The position numbers and the translations under genes are program-made. The notes below the pieces were generated by a model. The model was not told the origin of the DNA, did no database searches, and saw only the letters and a program-made list of their open reading frames with translations. Shown one piece after another: positions 1-9,311 of a stretch of DNA of 42,927 nucleotides. The stretch comes from Nostoc sp. CHAB 5834. GTDB taxonomy: Bacteria; Cyanobacteriota; Cyanobacteriia; Cyanobacteriales; Nostocaceae. Positions within the stretch are counted from its first letter, which is position 1. Each line of letters opens with the position of its first letter. The DNA is taken from positions 1 to 42,927 of the forward strand of contig JAIVFU010000060.1 of assembly GCA_020829485.1 (NCBI GenBank), read 5' to 3'.

Positions 1-231
1 AAAAGAGTAAATTCTAGTTGATAAATGTCAATATCTTAAAAGATGAGAAGAAAGTTATTTATTAAAAAAAATGTTGAGAATTTCATCTGGATTTATCAGT
101 TGAAATCGATTTTTCATGGACAAATTTTTTAAAATCTGTCTATCTCCAAAGTTGGATGATAATTATCTGTCAACAAATGATGCTTCGACACAAGTTCTCT
201 ATTTAAATAACAGAATTTTCTCTGATTTTTT

Positions 232-2061
232 TCAAAATGAGAATTGCTGGTTGACGCTAGCTGTACTGGTAAAACTGCGATCGCTGATTGTATAGGTAAA
301 GCTGTCGCTGCCTGTTTCACCCACACCCAAAGTTTCAAATTTAGCGTTGGGGTCATAGGTGAAAGTCCCATCAGCATTGAGAGTCAGTAAAGCACCAGAA
401 CTCAAGGTAATAGGAGTGCCAACAATTACACTACTAGCGTTGACATTTGTCACCGTTAAGGGGTTGCTATCCGGGTCGCTGTCGTTGGCTAAGACTGAAA
501 TATTAACGGCAGTATCTTCGTCAGTGGTAGCAGTGTCGGCAACTGTGACTGGAGGTTGATTAGGAGCTGTAGTAGTCGCAAAGCCATAAATGAAGTATCT
601 CTCCCTAGAGGGTTGGACGCGTGAGACAAAACTTGCCCCGACACTCAGGTCGTCAAAGCCATCGTCGTTGATGTCCCCTGCACTGCTAACGGAGGAGCCT
701 GATCGGTCATCCTGATCAATGCCGTTAATAATAAAGCCGTTGCTGCCGTTGAGGTCAGATAGGTTGAAGCTAGCTCCAAAGCCACTGCTGCTGCCAAACA
801 CCACGTAGCTTTCCCCAGCAAAATACTTGCCGTTGGGGTCGGCATATCTTGCTCCGATAATCAAGTCGTCGAAGCCGTCACCGTTGAAGTCTCCAGCACT
901 GCTAATGGAGTTACCTGAAAGGTCATTCTCATCAATGCCGTTAATAATAAATCCGTTGCTGCCGTTGAGATCGGAGAGGTTGAGGCTAGCTCCAAAGCCG
1001 CTGCTGTTGCCAAACACCACGTAGCTCTCCCCAGCACGTTCTTTACCGTTGGGGTCGGCATATGTTGCTCCGATAATCAAGTCGTCGAAGCCGTCACCGT
1101 TGAAGTCTCCAGCACTGCTAATGGAGCTACCTGAAAAGTCATCCTGATCAATGCCGTTAATAATAAATCCGTTGCTGCCGTTGAGATCGGAGAGGTTGAG
1201 GCTAGCTCCAAAGCCGCTGCTGCTGCCAAATACCACGTAGCTCTCCCCAGCACGGGATTTGCCGTTGGGGGATGCATTACTTGCCCCGATAATCAGGTCG
1301 TCGAAGCCATCACCGTTGAAGTCTCCAGCACTGCTAACGGAGGAGCCTGATCGGTCATCCTGATCAATGCCGTTAATAATAAAGCCATTGCTGCCGTTGA
1401 GATCGGAGAGGTTGAAGCTAGCTCCAAAGCCATTGCTGCTGCCAAACACTATGTAGCTCTCCCCAGCATTAAGCTGGCCCTTGAGGTCGGCATATTTTGC
1501 TCCAATAATTAGGTCGTCGAAGGCGTCACCGTTGAAGTCTCCAGCACTGCTAACGGAGTAACCTGATCGGTCACCCTGATCAATGCCGTTAATAATAAAG
1601 CCGTTGCTGCCGTTGAGGTCAGATACGTTGAAGCTAGCTCCAAAGCCATTGCTGCTGCCAAACACCACGTAGCTTTCCCCAGCAAGATACTTGCCGTTGG
1701 GGTCGGCATATCTTGCTCCGATAATCAGATCGTCAATGCCGTCACCGTTGATGTCTCCGGCACTGCTGACGGTGGATGAGAAGTCAATTTCATCAATGTC
1801 GTTAATTACAAAGCCGTTGTTACCGTTAATGTCAGATAGGTTGAAGCTAGCTCCAAAGCCACTGCTACTACCAAACACTACGTTGTATTTGGCAGCACCG
1901 CCGTTGTCTTTACTTGCCCCGATAATCAGGTCTTCCATGCCGTCGCCGTTGAAGTCTCCGGCACTGCTATTGGAGATTCTGCCCACGAAAGACCCAACGA
2001 TCGCAAAACCATTGTTGCCATCAAGGTCAGAAAGGTTGAAAACTGCTGGATTAGGTGCCAT
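232..2061 (-). CDS. FG-GAP (integrin-alpha-like) repeat protein with one cadherin/VCBS-like domain
   Basis: A 609-residue protein made of seven FG-GAP units of about 72 residues (roughly residues 8-500), each with a calcium-loop core such as DFNGDGFDDLIIGA and ending in VVFGSSSGFGAS. These are followed by one Ig/cadherin-like domain (about 505-600; NQPPVTVADTATTDED and DGTFTYDPNA are typical). FG-GAP units fold as beta-propeller blades, and such proteins are usually extracellular, calcium-dependent surface or secreted proteins. No N-terminal signal peptide is visible, so non-classical or type I export is an inference. The last unit is degenerate (DINDDGFDDLSVG) and the protein stops soon after a single cadherin-like domain, where relatives often have more domains, so the C-terminus may be shortened. 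The ATG is preceded by AGAGGAATC. It starts 19 bases after the TIGR03032 gene, so the two are probably co-transcribed. Confidence 0.85.
   Translation of the reverse strand: MAPNPAVFNLSDLDGNNGFAIVGSFVGRISNSSAGDFNGDGMEDLIIGASKDNGGAAKYNVVFGSSSGFGASFNLSDINGNNGFVINDIDEIDFSSTVSSAGDINGDGIDDLIIGARYADPNGKYLAGESYVVFGSSNGFGASFNVSDLNGSNGFIINGIDQGDRSGYSVSSAGDFNGDAFDDLIIGAKYADLKGQLNAGESYIVFGSSNGFGASFNLSDLNGSNGFIINGIDQDDRSGSSVSSAGDFNGDGFDDLIIGASNASPNGKSRAGESYVVFGSSSGFGASLNLSDLNGSNGFIINGIDQDDFSGSSISSAGDFNGDGFDDLIIGATYADPNGKERAGESYVVFGNSSGFGASLNLSDLNGSNGFIINGIDENDLSGNSISSAGDFNGDGFDDLIIGARYADPNGKYFAGESYVVFGSSSGFGASFNLSDLNGSNGFIINGIDQDDRSGSSVSSAGDINDDGFDDLSVGASFVSRVQPSRERYFIYGFATTTAPNQPPVTVADTATTDEDTAVNISVLANDSDPDSNPLTVTNVNASSVIVGTPITLSSGALLTLNADGTFTYDPNAKFETLGVGETGSDSFTYTISDRSFTSTASVNQQFSF
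640..1860. repeat. 216-bp tandem repeats inside the FG-GAP gene
   Basis: The FG-GAP units recur with an exact 216-bp (72-codon) period. The central five or so copies are close to identical at DNA level over long stretches, for example the ATGCCGTTAATAATAAA segment in every unit. The first and last units are more diverged. The pattern fits unit duplication and homogenisation within the gene. Confidence 0.85.
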
Positions 2062-2080
2062 TATTGTTGATTCCTCTAAA

Positions 2081-3169
2081 TTATAAATTTTGATCCGATC
2101 CCACCGTCACTACCCGCCGAATTTCGTCGCTGCGAAATCCGATCGCCATTGGACGACGTACCCCCAAAAGTGCTACCACGTCGTACAATTCCAGTACCAC
2201 CCCCTCCATTCGCAGGGAATGGACAATATCGCCGCTTCTCAGGTCAATCACCAGTAACCCACAGCGAGGCTCAACGTTTTTCTGTTGCAATTTCTCGTCT
2301 AGGGGCAAGCCGCTAAAGGTCTTGTTATGCCTGGGTTGAGAAATTCCCACTACTGCAAAGTCGCCATGAAATGCACAACCGCGCAGATATCCCGGACAGA
2401 AAGCCACTGGCTCAAACACTCCCCGCTTTAAATCGACAAAGCCAAACTCCCCCGCGCCTGAGTTGAGCAGCCAGAGTTTTTCTTGATGCCAGCGTGGGGA
2501 GTGGGGCATGGACAGTCCGCGCAATACAATTTCATTGCTTTCTACGTCAATGACACAGCCACCGTTTGCGCGATGCTCCCGCCAGCCTTCTGCTACATCT
2601 GACTGGCTGACGGCGGTGACGTATTTAGGTTTTCCTTGCTGCATTGCCAACCCATTCAGGTGACATCGATCTTCCGCCGCTAGCTTGCTGATAAAGGTTG
2701 GTTGCCATAGGGGAACGAAACTGTGGGTTTCGCTGACTGTTCCCAAACAACTAAATAAGGTATTGACAAATACTAATTTTTGTGATTCAAAATCTTTTTC
2801 TTCTGCTCTACTCAAAGTGATGTCGTGAATATCCAAATCTCCCGTCACATAACTTATCTGGGGCAAATAAAGAGCGTCGTAGCCTTGGTGGTTTTGTCCG
2901 GGTTGGATGATGTTTTCAAATCGCCACAGTTGGTAAAGGGAACTCATGTAGAGGCTGCTGCCATTGGCATACAACCCCATGCATCGCTCAAAGCTACGTT
3001 CAAATACAGATAATTTACCGTTTGGTTGCAAGCCGATGAAGAATAATTTCCCCGCTTGATAGGTAGTGAAGGACAAACTAAGGTTTTGCTCATACAGCCA
3101 AGGGGTAAACTGGCGAGAAGCGTTGATTTCTAGAGATGGTTTGTTAATGTTGCCCTCATTAGGATTCAC
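2081..3169 (-). CDS. TIGR03032 / DUF4915-type protein
   Basis: A 362-residue protein recognised as TIGR03032-like from FTTYQAGKLFFIGLQPNG near the N-terminus, the LYMSSLYQLWRFEN segment, and the HNGLAMQ-like HLNGLAMQ and VDVESNEI-type segments. The family looks like a beta-propeller; its biochemical role is not established, and in cyanobacteria it often sits beside repeat or surface proteins. The start is GTG, with a strong AAGGAG about nine bases upstream. The downstream FG-GAP gene begins 19 bases after its stop, which suggests an operon. No signal peptide or transmembrane segment is evident. Family assignment is good; function is not assigned. Confidence 0.75.
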   Translation of the reverse strand: MNPNEGNINKPSLEINASRQFTPWLYEQNLSLSFTTYQAGKLFFIGLQPNGKLSVFERSFERCMGLYANGSSLYMSSLYQLWRFENIIQPGQNHQGYDALYLPQISYVTGDLDIHDITLSRAEEKDFESQKLVFVNTLFSCLGTVSETHSFVPLWQPTFISKLAAEDRCHLNGLAMQQGKPKYVTAVSQSDVAEGWREHRANGGCVIDVESNEIVLRGLSMPHSPRWHQEKLWLLNSGAGEFGFVDLKRGVFEPVAFCPGYLRGCAFHGDFAVVGISQPRHNKTFSGLPLDEKLQQKNVEPRCGLLVIDLRSGDIVHSLRMEGVVLELYDVVALLGVRRPMAIGFRSDEIRRVVTVGSDQNL

Positions 3170-3250
3170 TTGGTTTTGACTCCTTGATAACTCTGGTGTT
3201 CCGTCGTTGATAATTTCGCCACAGGGTATGATGCTCCTACTCTTGGACTA

Positions 3251-3360
3251 AGGTACTTCCAAATAAAAAAATATACCATCGCTATAGAGGCAGGGAGCAG
3301 GGGGAGGGAAAGTCGTAGTGAAATCCAGAAATTGGATAATTTATTTTTTGGAGTTCCCTA
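3251..3360. mobile_element. MITE-like element, GGGACTTCCAA family, copy 1
   Basis: A 110-bp element bounded by imperfect inverted repeats. The left end reads AGGTACTTCCAAATAAAAAA and the right end, read in reverse complement, TAGGGAACTCCAAAAAATAA. Related ends occur at 23359-23518, 29708-29837 and (one end only) 35500. It carries no coding sequence and is presumably a non-autonomous element. Confidence 0.65.
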
Positions 3361-3429
3361 AGCTACGCAATATACCAGCAACAGAGGTTCCGTCATCTGC
3401 TTTGAGCGATCGCACTCCACACATTTCTT

Positions 3430-3593
3430 AGAGGATGTTTGAAAAGTCCTATTGTCGGTATCAAAAGTTTTAGATCCCCCTAAATCCCCCTTTTTAAGGG
3501 GGACTTTGATTCCGGTTCCCCCCTTTTTAAGGGGGGTTAGGGCGGATCTAAAAGTGCCTAAAGTCACAGCGAAACACTTTTCAAACAACCTCT
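3430..3593. mobile_element. MITE-like palindromic element with GATCCCCC hairpin core
   Basis: The outer 18-bp inverted repeats are AGAGGATGTTTGAAAAGT (3430-3447) and its complement at 3576-3593, with one mismatch. Inside lies a C-rich/G-rich hairpin, AGATCCCCC at 3472 to a GGATCT at 3544, containing two CCCTTTTTAAGGGG palindromes. A related C/G-rich core occurs at 34217-34302 beside a different outer repeat. No gene lies in 3170-4063; this stretch is filled by repeat elements. Confidence 0.65.
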
Positions 3594-3787
3594 TAGTCAG
3601 TGGTTGCTCATTTCAGGAATCTACCAGAGTATTCTCGGAGTCCTTTTAAAACAATAGATGGTTTTGTAATATAAAAGTATATCGCGTGTAATCTAAAACT
3701 TAAAACTTCCAATATCTGTCTAAAGATAGATAGCTTAGTACAGCTTTGCGTAAAATTGTAGCGTTTTTAATGCAAGGGGACGGATTG

Positions 3788-3850
3788 TTAGCCAATGCAT
3801 TGGCATTGTTAGCCGATGCATTGGCATTGTCAGCCGATGCATTGGCATTG
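3788..3850. repeat. Three 21-bp tandem repeats, each with a palindrome
   Basis: Three consecutive 21-mers of the form TTAGCCRATGCATTGGCATTG differ at only a few bases. The first contains the perfect 14-bp palindrome GCCAATGCATTGGC. On the minus strand they would encode an NANASAN-type repeat in a 68-codon frame, which I do not consider a gene. Confidence 0.8.
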
Positions 3851-3949
3851 CAGAGTATTGCCAAATTTAATTTGCTACGAATTAATGAAATGCTGTACTT
3901 AGTCAATAACTAAAATTCTTTTGGGCGTATTCTGCATATCGACAAAAAA

Positions 3950-3982
3950 ATTGGGACGGGCAAGATGCCCATCCCACAATAA
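3950..3982. repeat. Dispersed hairpin repeat (GGGCAAGATGCCC)
   Basis: A short palindrome reading TGGGACGGGCAAGATGCCCATCC, a motif class that recurs at 34500-34561 and, as a half, near 30048. It lies downstream of the flv1-type gene, where it could also act as a transcription-ending hairpin, though no T-run follows directly. Confidence 0.55.
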
Positions 3983-4063
3983 AAAAGAGAATTTTTGTCA
4001 TAAAACGCTTTGCCTATATTCAAGCTAAAGCGGTTTCGTTAAGTTAAATTTCTCACTATTTAT

Positions 4064-5776
4064 TTAGTAGTGAGTGCCGGTTTTGCGATGGTTAATGGCA
4101 GTCACAGTATCAGGCTTGAGTAATTTACCTTCATCCACAGTTGCATACACAACCCAATGGTCGCCACATTCCAGACGTTGGTTGACTGAACATTCTAAAT
4201 ATGCTAAAGCGTCGGTGAGTACAGTACAGCCATTATCTGCAACTGCTGTACTAAAGTTGGCAAATCGGTTTTCCCCAGGCGCGAAAGATTTACGGAAATG
4301 CTTCATGTAATCTTGATGATTGCCTTCAGGTAGAATATTTAAAGCAAACTTACCGCCTGGATACATCAAGGATTCGATCGCTCGGTCTTTGGCGATCGCA
4401 ACAGTTAGTCCAGGTGGGTTAAAGGTGGCTTGAGAAACCCAAGCGCCTAACATTGCGGTAGACACTTCACCTTGTTTCGCTGTCACCACGCAGACGGAAC
4501 CAACAATCCGACCAACAGCCTGTTCTACTGGAGTAGCGGCTTGTTGTGGTAAGCGTATCTTTTTAGCCTTTTTCAGTGCTTGGGCAAAGTCTGTACCTAG
4601 TTCTTCACAAAACTTGAGAGTGACATCATCAGGTTTAAACTTGACCTTCAGAGTGTCAAAACCAAAGCGATATCCAGCATCCCGGAGTTTACCTTCGATT
4701 AAGTCAAAGGCTTCGCCACTCCAGCCGTAGGAACCAAAGACTCCAGCGAGTTTGCTGTTGTCACCACTCGATAGCACAATACCTAAAGCAGTGTGAATGG
4801 GAGTTGGTGCATGACCACCGATGGTAGGAGAACCGATGATAAAACCCTCTGACTGTGCGAGGTTGATGCGAATTTCATCAGGGGTAGCAAATTCGCAGTT
4901 AATCGATTTAACTGCAACTCCACCTTTAGTTAGTCCCAGAGCGATCGCTTGTGCTAAAGTGGCTGTATTGCCGTAAGCTGAAGCATAAAGTAAGGCAACA
5001 GAAATCTCGCGATCGTTGTGAGAACGGCTCCACTCTCCATAAGCTTTGGTGAGTTCGATTAAGCTGGTGCGTACCAATGGGCCGTGACCCACAGCATACA
5101 TTCTCACCTGCAAATCTGATATTTTCTCCAAAGCTGCTTGCACATGAGCAATTTGGGGAGCCATCAGGCAGTTAAAGTAATAACGCTGGTCTTCTTTAAG
5201 CGCTTCCCAGTTATCATCAAACACTTCATCACCACAGAGATGAGTTGCAAATAACTTATCTGTGTAGAGAATTTGGGTTTGCTGATCGTAGGTACAAAGC
5301 CCTTCCGGCCAACGCGGACTGGGAGTAGGCAAGAATTTTAAAACATGACCCTTGCCTAAATCCAGAGTTTCTTTCCCCCGCATCACCAAGACTTTCAAAT
5401 CATGCTCTAAGAAAGCAGCACGCAAATTGTTCGCACCGGGAAGAGAACAGACAAAAGTTACCTGTGGTGCCAGTTCTAAAATTGCTTTGAGGGTTGCAAC
5501 TCGATTGGGGCTAAAATGACCCAGGATTATATAATCCAAACTTTGCAAATCTACAGTCTGCCGCAATGCCTCTAAATAAATTTCGGTAAAGCTTTCTGGC
5601 GGTGGATCAAGAAGTGCGGTTTTATCAGCTTCAATTAAATAGCAATTGGAGGTAGTACCTCTTTCAAGTGCGTATTCAATTTCAAACCGCAGACGTGACC
5701 AACTACGTGCTTTGATCGCCTTAGTATCTGTAGCAATTGGTAAAACTTGTACGTCGCGTGGCTTGGAATTGGTCAT
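4064..5776 (-). CDS. flv1B: Flavodiiron protein, Flv1 type (probable heterocyst Flv1B)
   Basis: A 570-residue three-domain protein: metallo-beta-lactamase-like diiron domain (about 1-250), flavodoxin domain (about 260-400), and C-terminal flavin-reductase domain (about 430-570). The last is characteristic of cyanobacterial and plant Flv proteins, which reduce O2 to water in an Mehler-like reaction. The iron-ligand positions are degenerate: H87-x-S89-x-N91-R92 replaces HxExDH, R155 replaces His and K174 replaces Asp. This marks the Flv1/Flv2 class, which works as a heterodimer with a Flv3/Flv4 partner. The partner is the next gene upstream. Adjacency without an sll0218-type gene between them argues for Flv1B/Flv3B, the pair known from Anabaena heterocysts. 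The ATG at 5776 is chosen because upstream codons come from a heptamer repeat. Flv1A remains possible. Confidence 0.85.
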   Translation of the reverse strand: MTNSKPRDVQVLPIATDTKAIKARSWSRLRFEIEYALERGTTSNCYLIEADKTALLDPPPESFTEIYLEALRQTVDLQSLDYIILGHFSPNRVATLKAILELAPQVTFVCSLPGANNLRAAFLEHDLKVLVMRGKETLDLGKGHVLKFLPTPSPRWPEGLCTYDQQTQILYTDKLFATHLCGDEVFDDNWEALKEDQRYYFNCLMAPQIAHVQAALEKISDLQVRMYAVGHGPLVRTSLIELTKAYGEWSRSHNDREISVALLYASAYGNTATLAQAIALGLTKGGVAVKSINCEFATPDEIRINLAQSEGFIIGSPTIGGHAPTPIHTALGIVLSSGDNSKLAGVFGSYGWSGEAFDLIEGKLRDAGYRFGFDTLKVKFKPDDVTLKFCEELGTDFAQALKKAKKIRLPQQAATPVEQAVGRIVGSVCVVTAKQGEVSTAMLGAWVSQATFNPPGLTVAIAKDRAIESLMYPGGKFALNILPEGNHQDYMKHFRKSFAPGENRFANFSTAVADNGCTVLTDALAYLECSVNQRLECGDHWVVYATVDEGKLLKPDTVTAINHRKTGTHY

Positions 5777-5950
5777 AGCTGTTGGTGAATGGGGAGTGGG
5801 GAGTGGGGAGTGGGGAGTGGGGAATGGGAAATGGGAAATGGGGAATGAAAAATGGGGAATGAGCAAAGACTTGTACAAGTTCTCCTCTGCTCATAAGCTC
5901 CCCCGCCTCTTTATTCCCTACTCCCTACTCCCCACTCCCCATTCCCTCTT
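5777..5950. repeat. Inverted STRR hairpin between flv genes
   Basis: The left half is a run of GTGGGGA heptamers decaying to ATGGGAA. The right half is the complementary TCCCTAC/TCCCCAC run ending at 5946. Together they could form a long stem around a 60-base loop in the transcript between flv3B and flv1B. No other feature is seen. Confidence 0.8.
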
Positions 5951-5952
5951 TC

Positions 5953-7671
5953 TTAGTAGTAATTACCTACTTTGCGATGGCGAACGGCTGTCAATCCATC
6001 GTTTTTGGAGACACGACCTTCTTGGACGGTGCAATATAAAATCCAGTGATCGCTGCATTCCATGCTGCTCTGGATTTCACATTCCATGTATGCCAGAGCA
6101 TCAGTTAGAATTGGGGAACCGTTTTTCGCGGTTTGAGTTTTTACCCCAGCAAAGCGATCAGCACCAGGATGCAAGCGTTTGAGAAAGTGTTTCTTGAGTT
6201 CTTGATAATTGCCTTCTTCCAAAACGTTGAGGACGAAGCGATCGCCTATTTGCATTAAGGAATCAATGGCGCGGTCTTTGGCAACGGCAATTGTCAATCC
6301 TAATGGTTGCAAACTCGCTTGCGTTACCCAGGATGCCAGCATTGCACTTGAGACATCATCTTTTTTAGTAGTGACTATATATAGTCCACTGCTAATCCGA
6401 CCCAATGCCTTTTCCATGTTGACATCAAGGGACTTGATTTGCTTGATGTTGCGATCGCGCACTAGCAATTGTCCGATGTCTTTACCCGCTTCTTCACACA
6501 ACTGGAATATAGATGCGCTGGGAACTTCTTTAATCCGAATGGGTGGGAAAGCTTCTTTGATGTCAGAGTTGAGAAATTGTCTGCGGAGTGTATCAATGGG
6601 TTCATCATCCCCACCGTAACATTCAAACAGCCCAATCAATTGCTTGTTTTTGGCGACAGCTAGCACTGAACTGATACTAGCTTGGGCGGCGGCGGAAGTA
6701 GTCGGGGGCATACCAATAATGATGCCAGCTGCTCTACCAGCTAGTTCTTGAATTTCTTGGCTCTCAGCAGTACTCAGATCCAGTACTTCTACCCCAATGC
6801 CAGTTTTCAGTATGCCTTCGGCAATTGCGTGACCAAGGCGTTCGCCGTACCCGTAATCTGAGACAAAAAACAAGCCAACTGTTGTTTCTGCTTTAGCTTG
6901 TTTTTGGCTCCAATTTTCGTAGCACCCGGTTAAAACATCTAAATGGTGGTATAATAACGGCCCGTGACCGTTGGCGATAATATTAATCTTCCCAAGATCA
7001 CCCATCCGCTTCATCGCATTCAGCAGCGAACGAGCGTTAGGGCCCATTAAACAGTCGTAGTAAAATCTAAAGTCAGCTTCGATCGCTTCTAAATCTTCGT
7101 CGAAGGTGCGATCGTCACAAAAGTGCATCCCAAAAGCATCACAGGTGTAGAGAATTTGGGTTTTGTGGTCAAAGCTAAAGATTGTATCTGGCCAGTGCAG
7201 GTTAGGCGCACTCACGAATTCCATTTCGTGTCCCTTACCTATATCTATGCGATCGCCAGTTTTGACAACTCGCTTAGAAAATGGATCGTGGACTAAGCCT
7301 TCCAAAAACTGAAGCGCAACTTTTGATGCTAAAACGGTAGCTCTAGGAGCTAATTGAAGAACATCTTCCACCAAGCCGCTATGGTCTGGCTCTGTGTGGC
7401 TGACAATTATGTAATCAATTGTTTTGGGGTTAACAAGACCTTTTAGAGTCTCTAAATACAGATCGCGAAACTTCTGGTGAGAAGTATCGATCAAAACTGT
7501 TTGTTCACCCCTAATTAGATATGAATTGTAGGTTGTGCCGTTTTGCAGTCCGAATTCGATATCGAAGCGATCGCGATCCCAATCAAGAGAGCGAATCGCT
7601 GTTGTGTTAGGAGCAATTTCTACAGTTTGTATAGTTAACCGATGCTGAACGTTCTCTGCGACCGCTACCAT
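5953..7671 (-). CDS. flv3B: Flavodiiron protein, Flv3 type (probable heterocyst Flv3B)
   Basis: A 572-residue protein with the same three-domain order as its downstream partner: diiron beta-lactamase fold, flavodoxin (about 260-400), flavin reductase (about 430-570). Unlike the partner it keeps every canonical iron ligand: H92, E94, D96 and H97 (HTEPDH), H159 (LHWPD), D178 (CDAFG) and H236 (NGHGP). This places it in the Flv3/Flv4 class. The family transfers electrons from NAD(P)H or reduced ferredoxin to O2 without releasing reactive oxygen; in heterocysts the Flv3B protein helps keep the cell micro-oxic for nitrogenase. The start is ATG (MVAVAEN). About 1.1 kb of AT-rich, gene-free DNA lies upstream and is the likely regulatory region. 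I could not identify a specific regulator site there. Confidence 0.87.
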   Translation of the reverse strand: MVAVAENVQHRLTIQTVEIAPNTTAIRSLDWDRDRFDIEFGLQNGTTYNSYLIRGEQTVLIDTSHQKFRDLYLETLKGLVNPKTIDYIIVSHTEPDHSGLVEDVLQLAPRATVLASKVALQFLEGLVHDPFSKRVVKTGDRIDIGKGHEMEFVSAPNLHWPDTIFSFDHKTQILYTCDAFGMHFCDDRTFDEDLEAIEADFRFYYDCLMGPNARSLLNAMKRMGDLGKINIIANGHGPLLYHHLDVLTGCYENWSQKQAKAETTVGLFFVSDYGYGERLGHAIAEGILKTGIGVEVLDLSTAESQEIQELAGRAAGIIIGMPPTTSAAAQASISSVLAVAKNKQLIGLFECYGGDDEPIDTLRRQFLNSDIKEAFPPIRIKEVPSASIFQLCEEAGKDIGQLLVRDRNIKQIKSLDVNMEKALGRISSGLYIVTTKKDDVSSAMLASWVTQASLQPLGLTIAVAKDRAIDSLMQIGDRFVLNVLEEGNYQELKKHFLKRLHPGADRFAGVKTQTAKNGSPILTDALAYMECEIQSSMECSDHWILYCTVQEGRVSKNDGLTAVRHRKVGNYY

Positions 7672-8811
7672 TATTCGTCTCCGAGCGCAAATTAACAGGT
7701 TTTTCTTCTGCCCCCATTCTCCCTATTATTTATTGTTGAAGTTGTAATGAATATCAGTTTTTGCAAAATTTAACTTGTATCAATTATTGCTGTTTTTTAG
7801 CAAAGATTGTGACTCAAAAAATCTACTAATTATTATTTTAGTCTTCAGAGTTTACTGAGTATTTTATTTTGCTATTTATTTGATTTTATCCTAATTCAAA
7901 AAGCTTCGCCTTTATTATATTAAAAAATAATAAGAACATACTCAGAACTTTTATTGTAACCTTTTTTTTGAGATGAGATATGAATACTAAGGAGTAACAG
8001 GGTTCACAAGTATATTTTTTAATTGTAGTATAAAATATTTATATGTTGCAAAATCGAGGTATTAAGAGAATAGATTTAGATGTTGATCACCAAAAGTTAC
8101 TTTTTTAAAATCCTCTATTATTAAGTAGGAAAAGTAGGAAAGGTAGGAAAAGTAAGATAAGTTCTGTTTTCACTCCGCATCGAATAATCTGTCAGCACTG
8201 TTTTTTATAATGGATATCGCATCAATTTTTGTTTAAACTAAAATATCTTCATGGGAAATATAAACTTTATGTAAAGAGGAGAAAATAAATCTTTTTATGG
8301 AGATAAGCAAGACAAATATCCAGATACGAGTATGAGAAAAAGAAACTAGGCTTGTATAAATTTTCCTGGGCATTCAAATGCAAACTAGCGTAAAAATCAT
8401 TTTTAAAGTTTCGATAAATCTCTGTAACCATCCGAATGATCTAATAAATTTAATGATACAGTCCTCTATCATGGACTTTAAACATTAATCAGGACAACAC
8501 CAATAAATTCTTATTGTCATAACTGAAACCTACAGCTTTTAGCTATCTAATAAATTTACCTATGCAGGTTAATAGTGTCATTTATGATGTACCTAACTTT
8601 TTATAAAAATCCATTCTCGATGATAAATTGCAAACTTTGATAGTGTTCTCAAGCCAATACTTCTCACGTAGCAGCCTTTTAAACGGCGACATCCTTAATG
8701 CTTGTAGTTCAGCTTTTTCAGTGTGCTATTAAATACGTAAGTAATTAAGTGTATAGGCGTGAATAGACATAAAAAAATCGCAAAAATTGACTGTGTAAAA
8801 GGTTATTGTTT
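7672..8811. other. AT-rich gene-free spacer upstream of flv3B
   Basis: No credible coding frame, tRNA or known RNA was seen in these 1.1 kb. It contains four imperfect AAGTAGGAA repeats (8123-8155). The divergent layout (flv3B to the left, transposase remnant to the right) means the flv3B promoter should lie here, but I cannot place it. Confidence 0.6.
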
Positions 8812-9267
8812 ATGGGATGCCGATTAAAAGTCTTTCTAACTGACGAACAAAAGCTGACTTTAGAAGAGTTAAGAAAAGCTAAAGATGTTCCTCAACGTAC
8901 CAAAGATCGTGCTCAAGTTTTACTACTGAATACTCGCGGCTTAAAAAATGAGCAAATTGCTAAAGGCTTGAACTGGGCGATTTCAACAGTCCGTCAAACC
9001 CTTCATCGCTGGGAAAAGATGGGTTTAGCAGGTTTGTGGGATGCTCCAGGCCGAGGAGGAAAACCCCGATATTCTGAATCAGACTTAGCTTATCTAGAAA
9101 ATTGTTTAGCTCAAGAGTCACAGACTTATAACTCTAAACAATTAGCAAATAAACTAGCATCTGAACGTCAAGTCAACTTGAGCGCAGATAGATTACGACG
9201 GGTGCTTAAAAAAAGAGGAAGGAGGTTTGGAAGCGCACGCAAACAACCCCAAGAACAGAATAATTAA
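8812..9267 (+). pseudogene. IS630-type transposase, N-terminal part only
   Basis: The frame encodes the N-terminal helix-turn-helix/winged-helix half of an IS630-family transposase: LTDEQKLTLEELRKAKD, RTKDRAQVLLLNTRGLKN, an HTH segment ending TVRQTLHRWEKMGLAGLWD, and GRGGKPRY. The catalytic DDE domain of about 180 residues is missing. Around 9208-9225, after RRVLKKRG, the family-like continuation (VWKRT) lies in the +1 frame and soon ends, so a frameshift followed by truncation is likely. Immediately downstream is a palindromic element rather than the rest of the transposase. A TTG at 8806 is possible but ATG at 8812 is preferred. It is presumably inactive. Confidence 0.75.
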
Positions 9268-9311
9268 CCTGAGTTCGATAAACCTCTTCCTGTCTAACTT
9301 TCATTCAAATT

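Noticed and set aside
3700..3906. 68-codon minus-strand frame with NANASAN repeats
   Set aside because: It is mostly a translation of the 21-bp tandem repeats; no ribosome-binding site or family match.
5777..5878. N-terminal extension of the Flv1-type protein (FPTPHSPLPTPHS)
   Set aside because: It is translated heptamer repeat; the conserved protein begins at ATG 5776.
8123..8155. Possible CRISPR-like array
   Set aside because: The repeats are only about nine bases, adjacent and imperfect, with no spacers and no cas genes.
9208..9260. Programmed frameshift of an IS630 transposase at an A-rich run
   Set aside because: The +1 frame resembles the family for only a few residues (VWKRT) and then stops; no catalytic domain follows, so decay is simpler.
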